This document shows positions 1-14,200 of a DNA stretch of 64,000 nucleotides, piece after piece (within the stretch, counting starts at the first letter, position 1; each line of letters opens with the position of its first letter). Location: positions 15,204,612-15,268,611 of the forward strand of contig NC_092094.1 in assembly GCF_045679555.1 (NCBI RefSeq). Direction: 5' to 3'. The position numbers and the translations under genes were made by a program. This stretch comes from Salvelinus alpinus. Lineage: Eukaryota > Chordata > Actinopteri > Salmoniformes > Salmonidae. The notes under the pieces are model-generated. The model made no database searches. It had not been told where the DNA came from and saw only the letters and a program-made list of their open reading frames with translations.

Positions 1-149
1 GGCAGTACTCATTTTGGGTGCCGGTACTGTTTATATTTAGGTGCAGGAGCTCCACAATATTTTTGAGCTAATATTCTATAAGAGGCACAGGAGCTCAATC
101 AGTAGAAATTTGAGGTGCCAGTACTCAGCTCCGGTGAGCTCCTGCCCAA

Positions 150-390
150 GTCAAGCACGGCTCCTGAACTTATTTAGGCTTGCCATAACAAAGGGATGGA
201 ATACTTATTGACTCCCAATACATTTCATTTTTTATTTATTTATAAAAATGTCTAAAATCATAATTCCACTTTGGGTATTGTGTGTCAGCTAGTGACAAAA
301 AAATCTAAATGTAATACATGTTCATTTCAGGCTGTAACACAACAAACTGTGCAAAAAGTCAAGGGGTGTGAATACTTTCTGAAGGCACTG
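150..390 (+). mobile_element. Tc1-like transposon end (remnant)
   Basis: The stretch ends in a Tc1-type terminal repeat (gaaggcactg) followed by TA at 391-392. The interior resembles the 3' flank typical of salmonid Tc1-like elements. No matching left terminus is visible, so this is a truncated copy. Bases 1-150 hold another short repeat rich in GAGCTCC/GGTGCCGGTACT motifs that I cannot assign. Confidence 0.55.
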
Positions 391-1164
391 TAAGTAAGTA
401 AGCCTTGTCCGAGCCAGAACTGCCCACAGTTTTACTGTACTGCTCAATAAAACGATTGATATGAGGTAAAACTAATTAAATGAATATACATTTAGGTTCA
501 TCAAACAATGTCAGCAAAGAGTTGAGCCTAATCTTTTTCATTTGAAATTTTTACATTATGACATTGTATAGACCTAGTATACTGTATGTATATTCATATG
601 ATATGAGTCATTAGCCAAACTATGCATTTTTGTGATAAGCAGTCACAACTGTTTGCCCTTTACTGTGACAGACTTGACTGCGCAACACTATGGAAGTCAG
701 TTAATCTGCGACTTCAAGTTGTGTCTTGAATGTTGGCTCATGCTGTATATTTCATATACATAATATAATATTAAAAAAATCAGATCAACAGATCAACAAT
801 ATAATATGGCTCAAGGGGGGACATTGGCTCAAGAGGACATTTCTGTACAATATTAACTATTATTGGAACCAATTAGACCCTTCTGACACATCCAGAAAAT
901 ACTTGGATGTTGCTGTAAATGTCAGTGTGAAGCCAAAGGCTCAGAACCACACGACAATAACTTTTCTATTCTATAGAATTGGGACATTTGAGTTTACTAA
1001 ATCACTATTATTTGTGAAATATTTTTTAATCATAAAACTAGCTATACCTAGTATTATTTTTCTTATTTTACTGTAGCTAAATTAATAGGTCTTATGTTTT
1101 ATAAGAGCCAGAGAGGTTCTCTCTGAAGAAGCTGGCTAATTCAGCTTTACTCAATGCGGGGAAG
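391..1164 (+). promoter_or_regulatory. Upstream and promoter region of nup160
   Basis: This is the non-coding sequence between the Tc1 remnant and the nup160 start codon. It is AT-rich with no convincing TATA box near the gene. The only recognisable motif is the YY1-like site over the start codon. No other gene is seen; the short open frames here have no recognisable content. Confidence 0.4.
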
Positions 1165-1172
1165 ATGGCGGC
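1162..1172 (+). promoter_or_regulatory. YY1-like site overlapping the nup160 start codon
   Basis: AAGATGGCGGC matches the vertebrate YY1 consensus (AANATGGCGGC) and contains the nup160 initiation codon at 1165. YY1 sites at or just after the transcription start, often over the ATG, are common in housekeeping genes, which fits a nucleoporin. Occupancy is inferred. Confidence 0.5.
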
Positions 1173-2170
1173 GGTTTTAGAAAGGAGTTTCATAGAAATA
1201 CGTGGGTTTGAGAGGGAAACCCTACCAACATTCCGGGGGGAAATAACTGTAAACCTAGGTACATCTTCATGGATATTAAAATAATGATCCGCTCTTTATT
1301 TGCTCATATGAAGGGTTTATGTAAAAAACTGTGTATAGAATGTGGTCGTGAGTGACTCACCATGCATGCGAGCATGCTAACTATTGACATCATGTAGCTG
1401 GCGTGTGGCTAACAAGCTAACGTTATATTGCTAGTTAGTATGATAACGGTGTCCTCTGCTGGTGAATTTTGTTACCCCGAGCGCCAACCTAAACCAAAGT
1501 TAGCCAACCGTACTGTACTCTGCTTTTGCTACACCTTACGCCGAAATCATTCTCAAGTATCAGTATCCTGGTGCATGAGTTTGTTAGCAGCTTTCCACAG
1601 TCTGCGCGTTTTACAGCGTAGCATGAGTAGCGTTAGCTTCCAGTTCATGAAAGTCAATGCTAGACACTTGGTTTTATAGTGACATGCTTTCTAACACATC
1701 CGATTTTCCTCATTTATTGACAGCTGTCTTTTAGTTATCGGGCAAAGAGAGCGTTGTGATGGTGCAAACCTAACAAGTGGTCAACCACCTGTCAGACCTA
1801 AACAGTTTGAGACTGTCAACAAGCCAAGCCACCATGTGAAAGTTTCTATTGGAACTGACCAGAGGTCATGTGTGGTTTCTCGACAGGTCTGAATGCTCTT
1901 CCTGGCAGTGTGATATACCCAGACAGCGCAGGAGGCTTTCACTATGAGGAAAGTGGAAAACTCATGTCCATCACTAGCAACAGATTCATACACTGGTGAG
2001 TTTTTTATTTAACTAGGCAAGTCAGTTAATTTAAGAACAAATTCTTATTTTCACTGACAGCCTGGGGCCGGAACTACAGATTTTTACATTGTCAGCCTGG
2101 GGATTCGATCTTGCAACCTTTCGGTTACTAGCCCAACACTCTAACCACTAGGCTACCTGCAAGTTGTGCC

Positions 2171-2206
<36 letters not shown>

Positions 2207-5200
2207 GTCTATCTGTCTATCCATCCAGACACCTGCACATTGAACATCTGATTCCAGATTCATGGGCATTATTCTGGGAAGGCTTTCCACTATATGTGGA
2301 ACATTGCTGTGGGGACTTGCTTCCATTCAGCCGCGAGGATTAGTGAGGTCGGGCACTGATGTTGGGCGATTAGGCCTGGCTCGCAGTCGGTGTAACCAAT
2401 TCATCCCAAAGGTGTTCGATGAGGTTGAGGTCAGGGCTCTGTGCAGGCCAGGCAAGTTCTTCCACACCAATCTAGACAATCCATTTCTGTGTGGACCTCA
2501 CTTTGTGCACAGGGAAGGGCCTTCCCGAAACTGTTGCTACAAAGTTGGAAGCACAGAATCGTTTAGAATAGTGGTTCCCAAACTTTTTAAAGTCCCGTAC
2601 CCCTTCAAACACTCAACCTTCAGCTGCGTACCCCCTCTTGCACCAGGGTCAGCGCACTCTCAAATTTAGTTTTTTGCCATCATTGTAAGCCTGCCACACA
2701 CACACTATACGATACATTTATTAAACATAAGAATGAGTGTGTTTTTGTCACAACCTGGCTCGTGGGAAGTGACAGAGCTCCTATAGGACCAGGGCACAAA
2801 TAATAATATAAAAGTAATCAATCATTTTGCTCTTTATTTAACCATCTTACATATAACATCTTATTTGTTCATCGAAAATTGTGAATAACTCACCACAGGT
2901 TAATGAGAAGGGTGTGCTTGAAAGGATGCACATAACTCTGCAATGTTGGGTTGTATTGGAGAGAGTCTGTCTTAAATCATTTTCCACACACAGTCTAGTC
3001 TGTGCCTGTAATTAGTTTTCATGCTAGTGACGGCAGAGAATCCACTCTCACATAGGTACGTGGTTGCAAGGGCATCAGTGTCTTAACAGCGCGATTTGCC
3101 AAGGCAGGATACTCTGAGCACAGCCCAATCCAGAAATCTGGCAGTGGCTTCTGATTCAATTAAATTTTCACAGAACCACTTGTCGCAATTTCGATGAGGC
3201 TCACTTGTTCAGATATCGGTAAGTGGACTGGAGGTAGGGCATGAAAGGAATAACGAATCCAGTTGTTTATGTAATCCGTCTCGGGAAAGTACCTGCGTAA
3301 TTGCACACCCAACTCACCCAACTCAGGTGCTTCGCTATATCACATTTGACATTGTCTGTCAACTTAAGTTCATTTGCACACAAAAAAAGCATACAATGAT
3401 GGAGACTAGAGGTCGACCGATTATGATTTTTCGCCGCCGATACTGATTTACTGGAGGACCAAAAAAAGCCGATACCGATTAATCAGTCGATTTTTATATA
3501 TATATGTATATATATATATGTATTTGTAATAATGACAATTACAACAATACTGAATGAACAATGAACACTTTTATTTTAACTTAACATAATACATCAATAA
3601 AATCAATTTAGTCTCAAATAAATAATGAAACATGTTCAATTTGGTTTAAATAATGCAAAAACAAAGTGTTGGAGAAAGTAAAAGTGCAATATATGCCATG
3701 TAAAAAAGCTAACGTTTAAGTTCCTTGCTCAGAACATGAGAACATATGAAAGCTGGTGGTTCCTTTTAACATGAGTCTTCAATATTCCCAGGTAAGAAGT
3801 TTTAGGTTGTAGTTATTATAGGACTATTTCTCTCTCTACCATTTGTATTTCATATACCTTTGACTATTGGATGTTCTAATAGGTACTTTAGTATTGCCAG
3901 CCTAATCTCGGGAGTTGATAGGCTTGAAGTCATAAACAGCGCAATGCTTGAAGCATTGCGAAGAGCTGCTTGTGAACGCAGTAAAGTGCTGTTTGAATGA
4001 ATGCTTACGAGCCTGCTGCTGCCTACCACCGCTCAGTCAGACTGCTCTATCAAATCATAGAGTTAATTATAATATATTAACACACAGAAATACAAGCCGT
4101 AGGTCATTAATATTTTCAAATCCCGAAACTATCATTTCGAAAACAAAACGTTTATTCTTTCAGCAAAATACAGAACCGTTATGGATTTTATCTAACGGGT
4201 GGCATCCATAAGTCAAAATATTGCTGTTACATTGCACAACCTTCAATGTTATGTCATAATTACGTAAAATTCTGGCAAGTTAGTTCGCAACGAGCCAGGC
4301 GGCCCAAACTGTTGCATATACCCTGACTCTGCGTGCAATGAACGCAAGAGAAGTGACACAATTTCCCTAGTTTAATATTGCCTGCTAACCTGAATTTCTT
4401 TTACAGTTTTTTTGGATTGCTTACACACTAAAATTAAAAGTAGTACACTATTAGCAAAACCTTACACTCAAGAAGCAAAACATCAGCCCATATTTGCACA
4501 ACTATAAGCACATTGTCAACCTCACACTTGTTGCAAAACTCTACACACAGTGATTTGCAAAACACTAAACACACTTAACATACATTACACACAAAAATCT
4601 ATCATGAAGTCACGTCCTTGCAATACCAAAGCACTGACTGTCAAATTACCACACCGTCCAACCAATTGGTTCAACACAGTCATCAGGTGTGCAAACACTT
4701 GTTTGCTTAATTGTAGACACACCAATCAGGTGTATAAGCACTATAAAAAGCAGCAGGTGAGTTCATCAGTCTTCAAGGACAATGGAAAGAGTCAGAGAAA
4801 GAGTAAGACGAGGAGGAGGAGGAGGACGAGGAGGAGGACGACGAGGAGAACGAGGAGGACGAGGAGGAGGACGACGAGGAGAACGAGGAGGACGAGGAGA
4901 AGGAGGAGGACGAGGAGGAGAACGAGGAGGACGAGGAGGAGGAGGAAGGGGAGGAAGAGAAAGAGGAAGACAAGAAGGTGCTCAAAGAGGACCGAATCTG
5001 ACAAATGAGATCCGCGCAACACTGGTTGACCACGTTGTCAACCACGGCCTGACGCTGAGGGAGGCTGGACTGCGAGTACAGCCAAATCTAAGCCGATATA
5101 CAGTGGCAAGTGTGATGAGAACATTTCGACTGGAAAATAGGTATTGTAAAAATATCATCATATCAAAAACATCTGCACGGTTTCAGTAACTGCTTACAGT

Positions 5201-8200
5201 ACTGTATTCTATGCACTATCAGCACTTCTGTTACCTTTTCCTGTGAAATTACTGTACTATTGTATACTGTTTTTTTTCTACATAGGATTGAGGGTCAGGG
5301 ATGACAAGGGGGAAGGCCTCCTATGTTCACAGAACAGCAAGAGAGGGAGATAGTAAACATGGTTTTGGCCAACAATGCTATAACACTCAAGCAGCTCCAA
5401 GCTAACATTGTCAATAACCACGTCATTTTCAACGATATCCATCAGGTCTCAACATCAACACTGGCACGCATCCTAAAAAAAAAACATATTCAAATGAAGC
5501 AAATTTATTGAGTGCCTTTCGAGCGCAATTCCGAAAGGGTGAAACGACTGCGGCATGATTATGCAGAGGTATGTATTCACTTTAGCAGTGTGATCTTGCA
5601 TACTGTCTCATAATCTTTTACTGTACTGTAATATGTATACTAGATCTACACTGAACTACACAATTTTGCCTGACACTGTTTTTCAGAGAGTTTTACGAAT
5701 GGATGGAAAGGAGATCCAGCATGAGTTCATTTACGTAGATGAGGCTGGGTTCAACCTGATGAGAACACGAAGGAAGGGAAGAAACATCATTGGCCACAGG
5801 GCTATAGTCAATGTCCCAGGGCAACGTGGGGGTAATATAACACTCTGTGCAGCCATTACACAGAATGGGGTCCTCCACCGCCATGCCCATATGGGCCCTT
5901 ACAACACAGGACTCATACTTACATTCTTGGACCAATTGCACAACATAACAGCAGCAAATCAAATCGATCATATGCAATACATTGTTGTCTGGGACAATGT
6001 GTCTTTCCACCGCTCTGCTCTGGTTCAGAACTGGTTTCAGCAACATCCACATTTCACCGTTCTATATCTTCCACCATACTCTCCCTTCCTCAACCCCATA
6101 GAAGAGTTTTTCTCTGCATGGAGGTGGAAGGTATATGATCTCTGTCTCCAGGCTGAGGTACCCCTCATCCAAGCCATGGAGGAGGCCTGTGACCAGATGG
6201 AGGTAGCAGCAATGCAAGGATGGATTCGTCATTCAAGACGTTTCTTTCCAAGGTGTCTTGCTAATGACAACTTTGCCTGCGTGGTTTGATGAAATTCTCT
6301 GGCCAGATCCAGCTAGGCGAAGAGACATTGTCTAGTTATTTTTTTTTTTTAAATTTTGAACTTACAATACGTAAAGTGACGTTTGGTCAACTTTGTTGAT
6401 AGTAGCCTACTCTAATCACAGGGAAGTAGAAGTGCTAAAAGTGTTTTAGGTTTATCACAGCAGAGTGTAACTCGTGCAAACAGAGTATAGTAATGTGAAA
6501 CGTGTGTGTTTCATATGGTAACAAAGTGTGGTTTTTAAAAAGAAGTGTATAGTTTTTACAAGAGTGTTTAATTTTGCAAAGGATCTGTAGTGTTTTGCTA
6601 ATTGGGTGTGTGGTTGTGCTAATTGTGTGTAGTGTTTTGAAAACACGGGCCCTGTTTTGAAAATCGTGCTTAAGCAATCAAAAAAAACTGTAACTAAATG
6701 TGCAGGTTTTAAAAAATATACTTCTGTGTATTGATTTTAAGAAAGGCATTGATGTTTATGGTTAGGTACATTCGTGCAACGGTTGTGCTTTTTTCGCGAA
6801 TGCGCTTTTGTTAAATCATCCCCCGTTTGGCGAAGTTGGCTGTATTTGTTAGGAAGAAATAGTCTTCACACAGTTCGCAACAAGCCAGGCGGCCAAAACT
6901 GCTGCATATACCCTGACTCTGTTGCACAGAATGCAAGAGAAGTGACAGAATTTCCCTAGTTAAAAGAAATTCATGTTAGCAGGCAATATTAACTAAATAT
7001 GCAGGTTTAAAAATATATACTTGTGCATTGATTTTAAGGAATGCGTTGATGTTTATGATTAGGTACAAATTGGTGCAGCGACAGTGCTTTTTTCACGAAT
7101 GCGCTTGTGAAATCACCCGTTTGGCAAAGTAGGCTATGATTCAATGATAAATTAACAGGCACCGCATCGATTATATGCAACGCAGGACAAGCTAGATAAA
7201 CTAGTAATATCATCAACCATGTGTAGTTAACTAGTGATTATGTTAAGATTGATTGTTTTTTATAAGATACGTTTAATGCTAGCTAGCACCTTACCATGGC
7301 TCCTTGCTGCACTCGCATAACAGGTAGTCAGCCTGCCACGCAGTCCCCTTGTGGAGTGCAATGTAATCGGCCATGATCGGTGTCCAAAAATGTCGATTAC
7401 CGGTTGTTATGAAAACTTGAAATCGGCCCTAATTCATCGGCCATTCCGATTAATCGGTCGACCTCTAATGGGAGACCTGTGTTGTCCTTGTTAATGCAGA
7501 CAGAGAAGAGCTCGAACTTCTTAATCATAGCCTCAATTTTATCCCGCACATTGAATATAGTTGCGGAGAGTCCCTGTAATCCTAGATTCTGATCATTTGG
7601 GTGAGAAAAAATCCTTACCCAGATAGGCCAGTCGTGTGAGAAACTCATCATGCAAGCGGTCAGACAAGTGCAATTATGGTCAGTATTTGTATTTATTTTT
7701 TATTGAACCTTTATTTACTTAGGCAAGTCAGTTTAGAACAAATTCTTATTTACAATGACGGCCTACCAAAATGCAAAAGACCTGCTTTGGGGACGGGGCT
7801 GGGATAAAAAATTATATATATACATACATGCATGCATGCATACATACATACGTCTAGCTGCTCGAGAGCACCCTTACCTGCTGATCTATAAATTGTCTCC
7901 GTAATCTAGCATGGGTAGGATGGTCATCTGAATTAGGGTTAGTTTGGCAGCTGGGGTGAAAGAGGAGCGATTACAATAGAGGAAACCAAGTCTAGATTTA
8001 ACTTTAGCCTGCAGCTTTGATATGTGCTGAGAGAAGGACAGTGTACTGTCTAGCCATACTCCCAAGTACTTGTATGAGGTGACTACCTCAAGCTCTAAAC
8101 CCTCAGAGGTAGTAATCACACCGGTGGGGAGAGGGGCATTCTTCTTACCAAACCACATGACCTTTGTTTTGGAGGTGTTTAGAGCAAGGTTAAGGGCAGA

Positions 8201-11200
8201 GAAAGCTTATTGGACACTAAGAAAGCTTTGTTGTAGAGCGTTCAACGCAAAATCCAGGGAGGGGCCAGCTGAGTGTAAGACTATCGTCTGCATATAAATG
8301 GATGAGAGAGCTTCCTACTGCCTGAGCTATGTTGTTGATGTAAATTGAGAAGAGCGTGGGGCCTAGGGTTGATCCTTGGGGTACTCCCTTGGGGTACTCC
8401 CTTGGTGACAGGCAGTGGCTGAGACAGCAGATTTTCTGACTTTATACCCTGCACTCTTTGAGAGAGGTAGTTAGCAAACCAGTTCAAAGACCCCTCAGAG
8501 ATACCAATACTCCTTAGCCGGTCCACAAGAATGGAATGGTCTACCGTATCAAAAGCTTTGGCGACATTGCTTAGAATCAAGGGCAATGGTGACATCATTA
8601 AGGACCTTTAAGGTTGCAGTGACACATCCATAACCTGAGTGGAAACCAGATTGCATACCAGAAAGAATACTATAGACATCAAGAAAGCCAGTCCGTTGAT
8701 CATTGACAAGTTATTCCAACACTTTTGATAAACAGGGCAAAATAGAAATAGGTCTATAACAGTTAGGATCAGCTTGATCTCCCCCTAAAAATAAAGGACG
8801 AACCGTGGCTGCCTTCCAAGCAATGGGAACCTCCCCAGAAAGGAGAGAGAGGTTAAAAAGGTCGGAGATAGGCTGGGCGATGATAGGGGCAGAAACCCTA
8901 AAGAAGGGTCTAAACCATCTGACCCAGAGTTTTTTTGGGGGTCAAGTTTCAGGAGTTCCTCTAGCACTTCGGACTCAGTGACTGCCTGCAGGGAGACACT
9001 TTGTTGCGGGGCAGGGGGAAAGAGGGAGAAGCATCGGGGATAGTCACATTAGAAGGGGTGGGAGATGAGGAGATGTTGGACTGGCAAGCAGGCATGTCTG
9101 AGTCAAATAGGAATCCTGACTTAATGAAGTGGTGATTAAAGAGCTCAGCCATGTGCTTCTTGTCAGTAACAACCACATCAACTTTAAGGGACATGGGCAG
9201 CTGTGAGGAGAGGGTTTATTCTCCAGGTCTTTAACCGTTTTCCAGAACTTCTTGGGGTTAGACCCACAGAGAGAGAACTGCTCCTTAAAGTAACTAACTT
9301 TGGCCTTCCGGATAACCTGAGTGCACTTATTTCTCATTTGCCTGAAAGAGAGCCAGTTAACCACGTCTCAGTAATGACCAACACATCTGGATTGGAGCTG
9401 TGAACCAACACTTTCAATTGAATCAATTTTAGGTAATAAGCTTCTAGTGTTAACTTCCAGTAAACCCAGGCTTTTACGGGAACAGAAATCAGTGAAGCAG
9501 ATATCAGAGCACAAGTCAGAATTGGGGCTAGCAACAGTAGATGGGCAGGGTGTGCATGCACATTTCCAGATATCATCAACAGTAATACAATCAAGGGCAT
9601 AGGACAGGGAGATCTCTGCAGTGCTGATTTTATGACATATGAATGTGCATCAGATGGCAACAAGATCATATTGTACAGCAATTTCATCAGGTAACATGAA
9701 TACAAAGCCGGCGAGAGGTGTTTAGAAGAGGATGGGAGGACAAAAGTCCATGTAACCAATAGAGAGTCAGAGTCCCGAGTGTGGGAACAAACATACTGTC
9801 CCACGGTTGGGTAAAGAAAGTTCGTAGTTAACAAAGCATGCAGGAGTCATGAGGCAAATGACAAAATGCACAATAATTTTTTTAAATGTTTAACGACTTG
9901 GCTAGCAATTGTAAGTTCAGAGTCACTCGCCCCAACAGTACATGTGTGCTGGAGGCGAGGGAAAGCTCGGAAGAGAGGGGAGGGGGCTTCAAGTCCTCTG
10001 GATCTGGGTGGGGTAGCCTGCCATTTGTTGGGCTCAAAGGCTTCGACACCTCTCGCTTCGCACGTCAGTGCTAATTGAAGATGTAACTCTTAGTCCTAGC
10101 AAAGCTTGGTAGCCTGAGCATTCAGTCCTTTATTAAGTAAAATATATCATTGTTATTGGCTTTTGAAAGTAAAAAAATTGCTTCAGACTAATAAGCATTA
10201 CTCACTCAGCTCCAGGTTGGATGGTGTTTTCAGGTCTCTGCTTGTTTGGGAATAATAATCCTTGAGTGTAGGAAGCATTCCAAGTAAATTCCATCCAAAA
10301 ATCAGGTTGTAGGTTTCGATTTGGAGTGAATGTTATGTTTAGGGTAGCATCCTGAATATGTCCCTCCCCAAAATTTATATTTTTAAAAACATGCTGAACA
10401 ATTTGCTCATGACCTCTGTCTGTCTGTCTAAAGTAAACTTTAAGCTCGTCTCTCAATAAAAATAAAAAAACGTGTCAATACTTTGCCCCTTGATAATCAG
10501 CGCACTTCTGTATGTTGTGAAAGCGTTACATGGTCGCTGCCCATATCATTGCATAGTGCAGAAAATACACGAGAGTTCAGGGGCCTTGCTTTAACTAAGT
10601 AAGCCATTTTCACTATAGTGTCTAAAACATATTTCAAGCTGTCAGGCATTCCCTTGGCAGCAAGAGCCTCTCGGTGGATGCTGCAGTGTACCCAAGTGAT
10701 GTCGGGATCGACTGCTTGCACGCGCGTTACCACTCCACTCCACTCCACTCCACTCCACCTGGACTAGTCTTGAGGGACCACTGCTTTGAAGTAAACTGCT
10801 TAGCGATTTCGACATCTGCCTCGAGGCTCCGGTATCAAACGTAACATCACTAGGTACTGTTAGGTTCTAATTCTGAGTAAAACACTCAACGGACATTATG
10901 AAAGCTGAACCAAGTTTATTCTTCCCAGAGGATCAATACAGCTGCATTAGACAAAACGTGTTTCCACCAACACAAGTGTACATACTCCAATATAGGCCCT
11001 CCTCCTCCTCTCCAATCCTTACATCAATTATGGTTTGACAGGAAGAGGGTAATAAACCATAATTTCTCCCTTAAGGGGATCTGACCTGACCTCAACCCCT
11101 CATTTGCTTAATCCACAGATGTACACCCGTATCCCCTATAGCAATCCTGTGACTTCCTCCCGTCCACTCAGCACATCCCAAAGCCATCTACGTCTTCTCT

Positions 11201-14200
11201 CCAGGTCTACCTCCGGGGACACAGTGCAGCTGGTGGAGCAGTCTCTGGACACCAACCTACTGAACAATGCTGTTAAACTCAAGATCACACACTGCCCTCT
11301 GCTGCCCGGAGGCGTACACGTCCAGGAGACTCTCAACAATGTCACCATCCTCATCGTCACCAACCAGACTGTGCACCGGCTGGTGCTGCCACACCCCACA
11401 CGCATGTACCGCAGCGTAAGTCCCTCTTTAGGATGCTTCTAAACCAAAATGCATGAATCATATGTCCGACGCAGTGGAGTGGGGAGAAATGATTTGTGTG
11501 AAACATTCTGTTTTTAATTGGTTGACGTAATCAATGTTCTTACTTTTCTGACAGACAGAGCAACACAACCTTTTCCTAGCACACTGTGCTGTATACAAAT
11601 ATACTTTTTTTTCTCCCTTACCTCCTACAGGAGCTGGTGACAGAGCTCCAGATGCAGTCCATATTTACAGACGTGGGGAAAATGAGTCTGCAGGACCCTG
11701 CCCACAGCGCAGTCATCCCCAGCACTGTGGGCCAGACAGTAGGCCCCACCGCCTCAGCAGTCTGGCTCAGCCACCAGGGAGAGGCCCATTACGCCCTTGC
11801 TTCACCTGCAGGGGGTATCCTGGTCGTCACACTGCCCCCACACGACACACAGGCCAGCTTGACCATTCTGGAGCTGAAGACAAGCTCTGTGATGCAGAGA
11901 CTGGCTGGCTGGATGCCAACTGCCATCAGGTTAGAAGACATGTTTTTTACCTCTTTAATAGATTGAGTCTGGGTCCGTGTTATCGCCCCATTGTGTAAAC
12001 CAACCCTGGTTCTTTTGTTCGTGTGTATGTGTAACCCTCCGTGTGTGTCCTGTCCAGAGGTGAGCAGAGCCCTGGGGACCTGGCCCTGAGTCTGGCAGTA
12101 AGGGAACTGGAGGACGACACCTTCATCTTGGCTCTGTGTCAGGACCATAAACTACGCATGTGGTCCTATAGGGTCAGTCCCATAAAGAGATTGTTCTATT
12201 GAATTCTGTGGTCAGAAGCATGACATTTTGGGGTCCCGAGTGGCGCATTCATCTCAGTGCTAGAGGCGTCACTAAAGACCCTGGTTCGATTCCAAGCTGT
12301 ATTACAACCGGCCGTGATTGGGAGTCCCATAGGGTTGTCCGGGTTAAGCTTTTGCCGGGGCAGGCCGTCATTGTAAATAAGAATTTGTCTTAATTGACTT
12401 GCCTAGTTAAATGAAGGTTAAATAAAATAAACATCCTGTTAATGCTGAGATCTGTGAAACAGTGCCACTGGTCTCCCCAAGAAACATAGAACAAAATAAA
12501 TGGTAGTACATACATACTCTGCCGTTCTATCCCATGTGCAATGATTGCCGAGGGAATAAGTGTTATTTTTTGTTAAAGTGACGTCTGTTGTAATATCGCA
12601 AATGGACATAGCAGTTTCACCCCAACGGATTGCAACTTTATGTCCTTTAGAGGAAGGATGTTGAACTTTTTCATTTGGATCTAAAAGTAGGCCTAATTGA
12701 TTAAATGATGAGAAATATTAACCTGGATATCAACAAAATAAAAAAAATCAACAAAAAATTATAACATAAATCGTTTTTGCTAACATGGGAAGGCCCTTCC
12801 TCATCCTACAGGACCAGGCATGTCTGATGGAGGCTGACATGTTGGAATACATGCCAGCGTGCCGGGGGGTGAAGCGTTCCCCAGGACAGGGCCATCGGCT
12901 ACGGCTAGCCTTCTCCTCCACGGGGCTGTGTCTGGCCATCTACCTGGCCGTACCTTCCAGGGGACAGTTCACTGTGCTGCAGCTGGTGGCCACAGACAAC
13001 AACCGCTACAGCCTGGACCACATCTCCTCACTGTTTGCCACACAGGTAACTGAAGGAGAGGTGTGGAGGGTGTGTGTGAGAGTGGGTAGGGGTTGTCTTT
13101 GCGGAAGAATATGTGTCGGTTTGGAATGGGTCTGGAATTTTGATATTATGTGTTAGTTAATGGAAAGTCTCATCTCAGTAATATGTTTTGTCAGCCTGAC
13201 TCCTCTCCTGTGTGTCCTGGTGTGATTAGGAGACACTGGTGGACTTTGCTCTCACTTCTACGGACATCTGGGGCCTGTGGCTGGACGATACCAACCAAAC
13301 CGTGGTGAAATACATCAACTTTGAACAGTGAGTGTGACATGTTTCGATTATCCTTTGGATAGTGTAATGGACTTGTATGCCTATATATCAAGAGATGATC
13401 TCTGTAACATTGTGAATTTAGTTTTCTGGGGGGAAATGAATATAATTTGGAGTGCTGTCCATTTCCTACTCTGCTTACCTCCATTGTGACGTCACAGTTC
13501 CATGGCAGGTCAGTGGAACCAGGTGTTTGTGCAGCCTGGCCCTGAGGAAGAGGTCCACATCGGAGCAGACCAGGACCCCAGGGTAAGACAACACCACATC
13601 ATTCATCACTGATATCAAATGGGATTTGAATTAATTAATCTGATTTCATTTATTAAATTAACTGATTAATCAGAACCTGATTTGATGACATCACGCTCTG
13701 TCCAAACATCATTGCAATTTATCAGTATCCTCCTATTCCATATTGTCACTATTGTGCCTACACACATAAAAAAAAAAATACATTTTTTAATCAAGCTAAT
13801 TTGTCCTATCTATTGTGTTATGACAGGAGACCTACCTGGATGTGCTCTTCTCCCCCCTGAGATTCACTGCCTCTGCTATAGTCAAAGCCCTACAGATTTA
13901 CAGGAGAGGCACAGAGCGAATCACTGATCTCCCCTGGGAGACCCTCAAGAAAGAGGTGACGGTGGCTGTGGAGAAGGAGGTAAGCTAGACCAGGCTCCCT
14001 GCTTTCTGCGTATTCTCTCCATCTGACTCACACACCGTCTCCTGACTTTTTTCTCAGCTTGTTTCTGCTGCATTTCCTACATGTATGACTCTCTCCCTCT
14101 CTAGCTGCAGAGCAGTGTAACAGAGTTTGAGTTCAGCCAGGAGGAGTACAGGCAGCTACAGGTGGAGTTCTGGTCCAAGTTCTATGCCTGCTGTCTACAG

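Larger units (their letters stand above)
3407..7467. mobile_element. hAT-type non-autonomous transposon
   Basis: Perfect terminal inverted repeats TAGAGGTCGACC/GGTCGACCTCTA bound the element. They are flanked by ATGGAGAC (3399-3406) and ATGGGAGAC (from 7468), an 8-bp target duplication with one added G. Subterminal GATTAATCGGTCGA-type repeats are typical of salmonid hAT MITEs. No hAT transposase of its own is seen. About 2.3 kb of it is a nested IS630/Tc1-like element (4404-6690). A host-element segment around 4285-4400 recurs at 6868-6990, and the 6693 onward segment recurs from about 6993, so the element contains internal direct repeats. Confidence 0.8.
2570..10860 (-). pseudogene. ZBED/hAT-type transposase relic split by two later insertions
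   Basis: Read on the minus strand, three separated pieces join into one hAT transposase of the ZBED kind. Piece one (about 10860-10440) has [28 protein letters not shown] and QHTEVR. Piece two (7651-7468) has [17 protein letters not shown] and INKDNTGL. Piece three (3406-2570) has [16 protein letters not shown] and the hAT dimerisation block [21 protein letters not shown]-like. The frame runs directly from piece two to piece three once the hAT element at 3407-7467 is removed. A LINE at about 7690-10080 separates pieces one and two. In-frame stops and frameshifts show it is dead. It lies in nup160 intron 2, antisense to that gene. Outer ends are approximate. Confidence 0.75.

Noticed and set aside
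4773-5045. Minus-strand serine-rich and leucine-rich open frames
   Set aside because: They are shadows of the purine-rich RGG-coding repeat on the plus strand.
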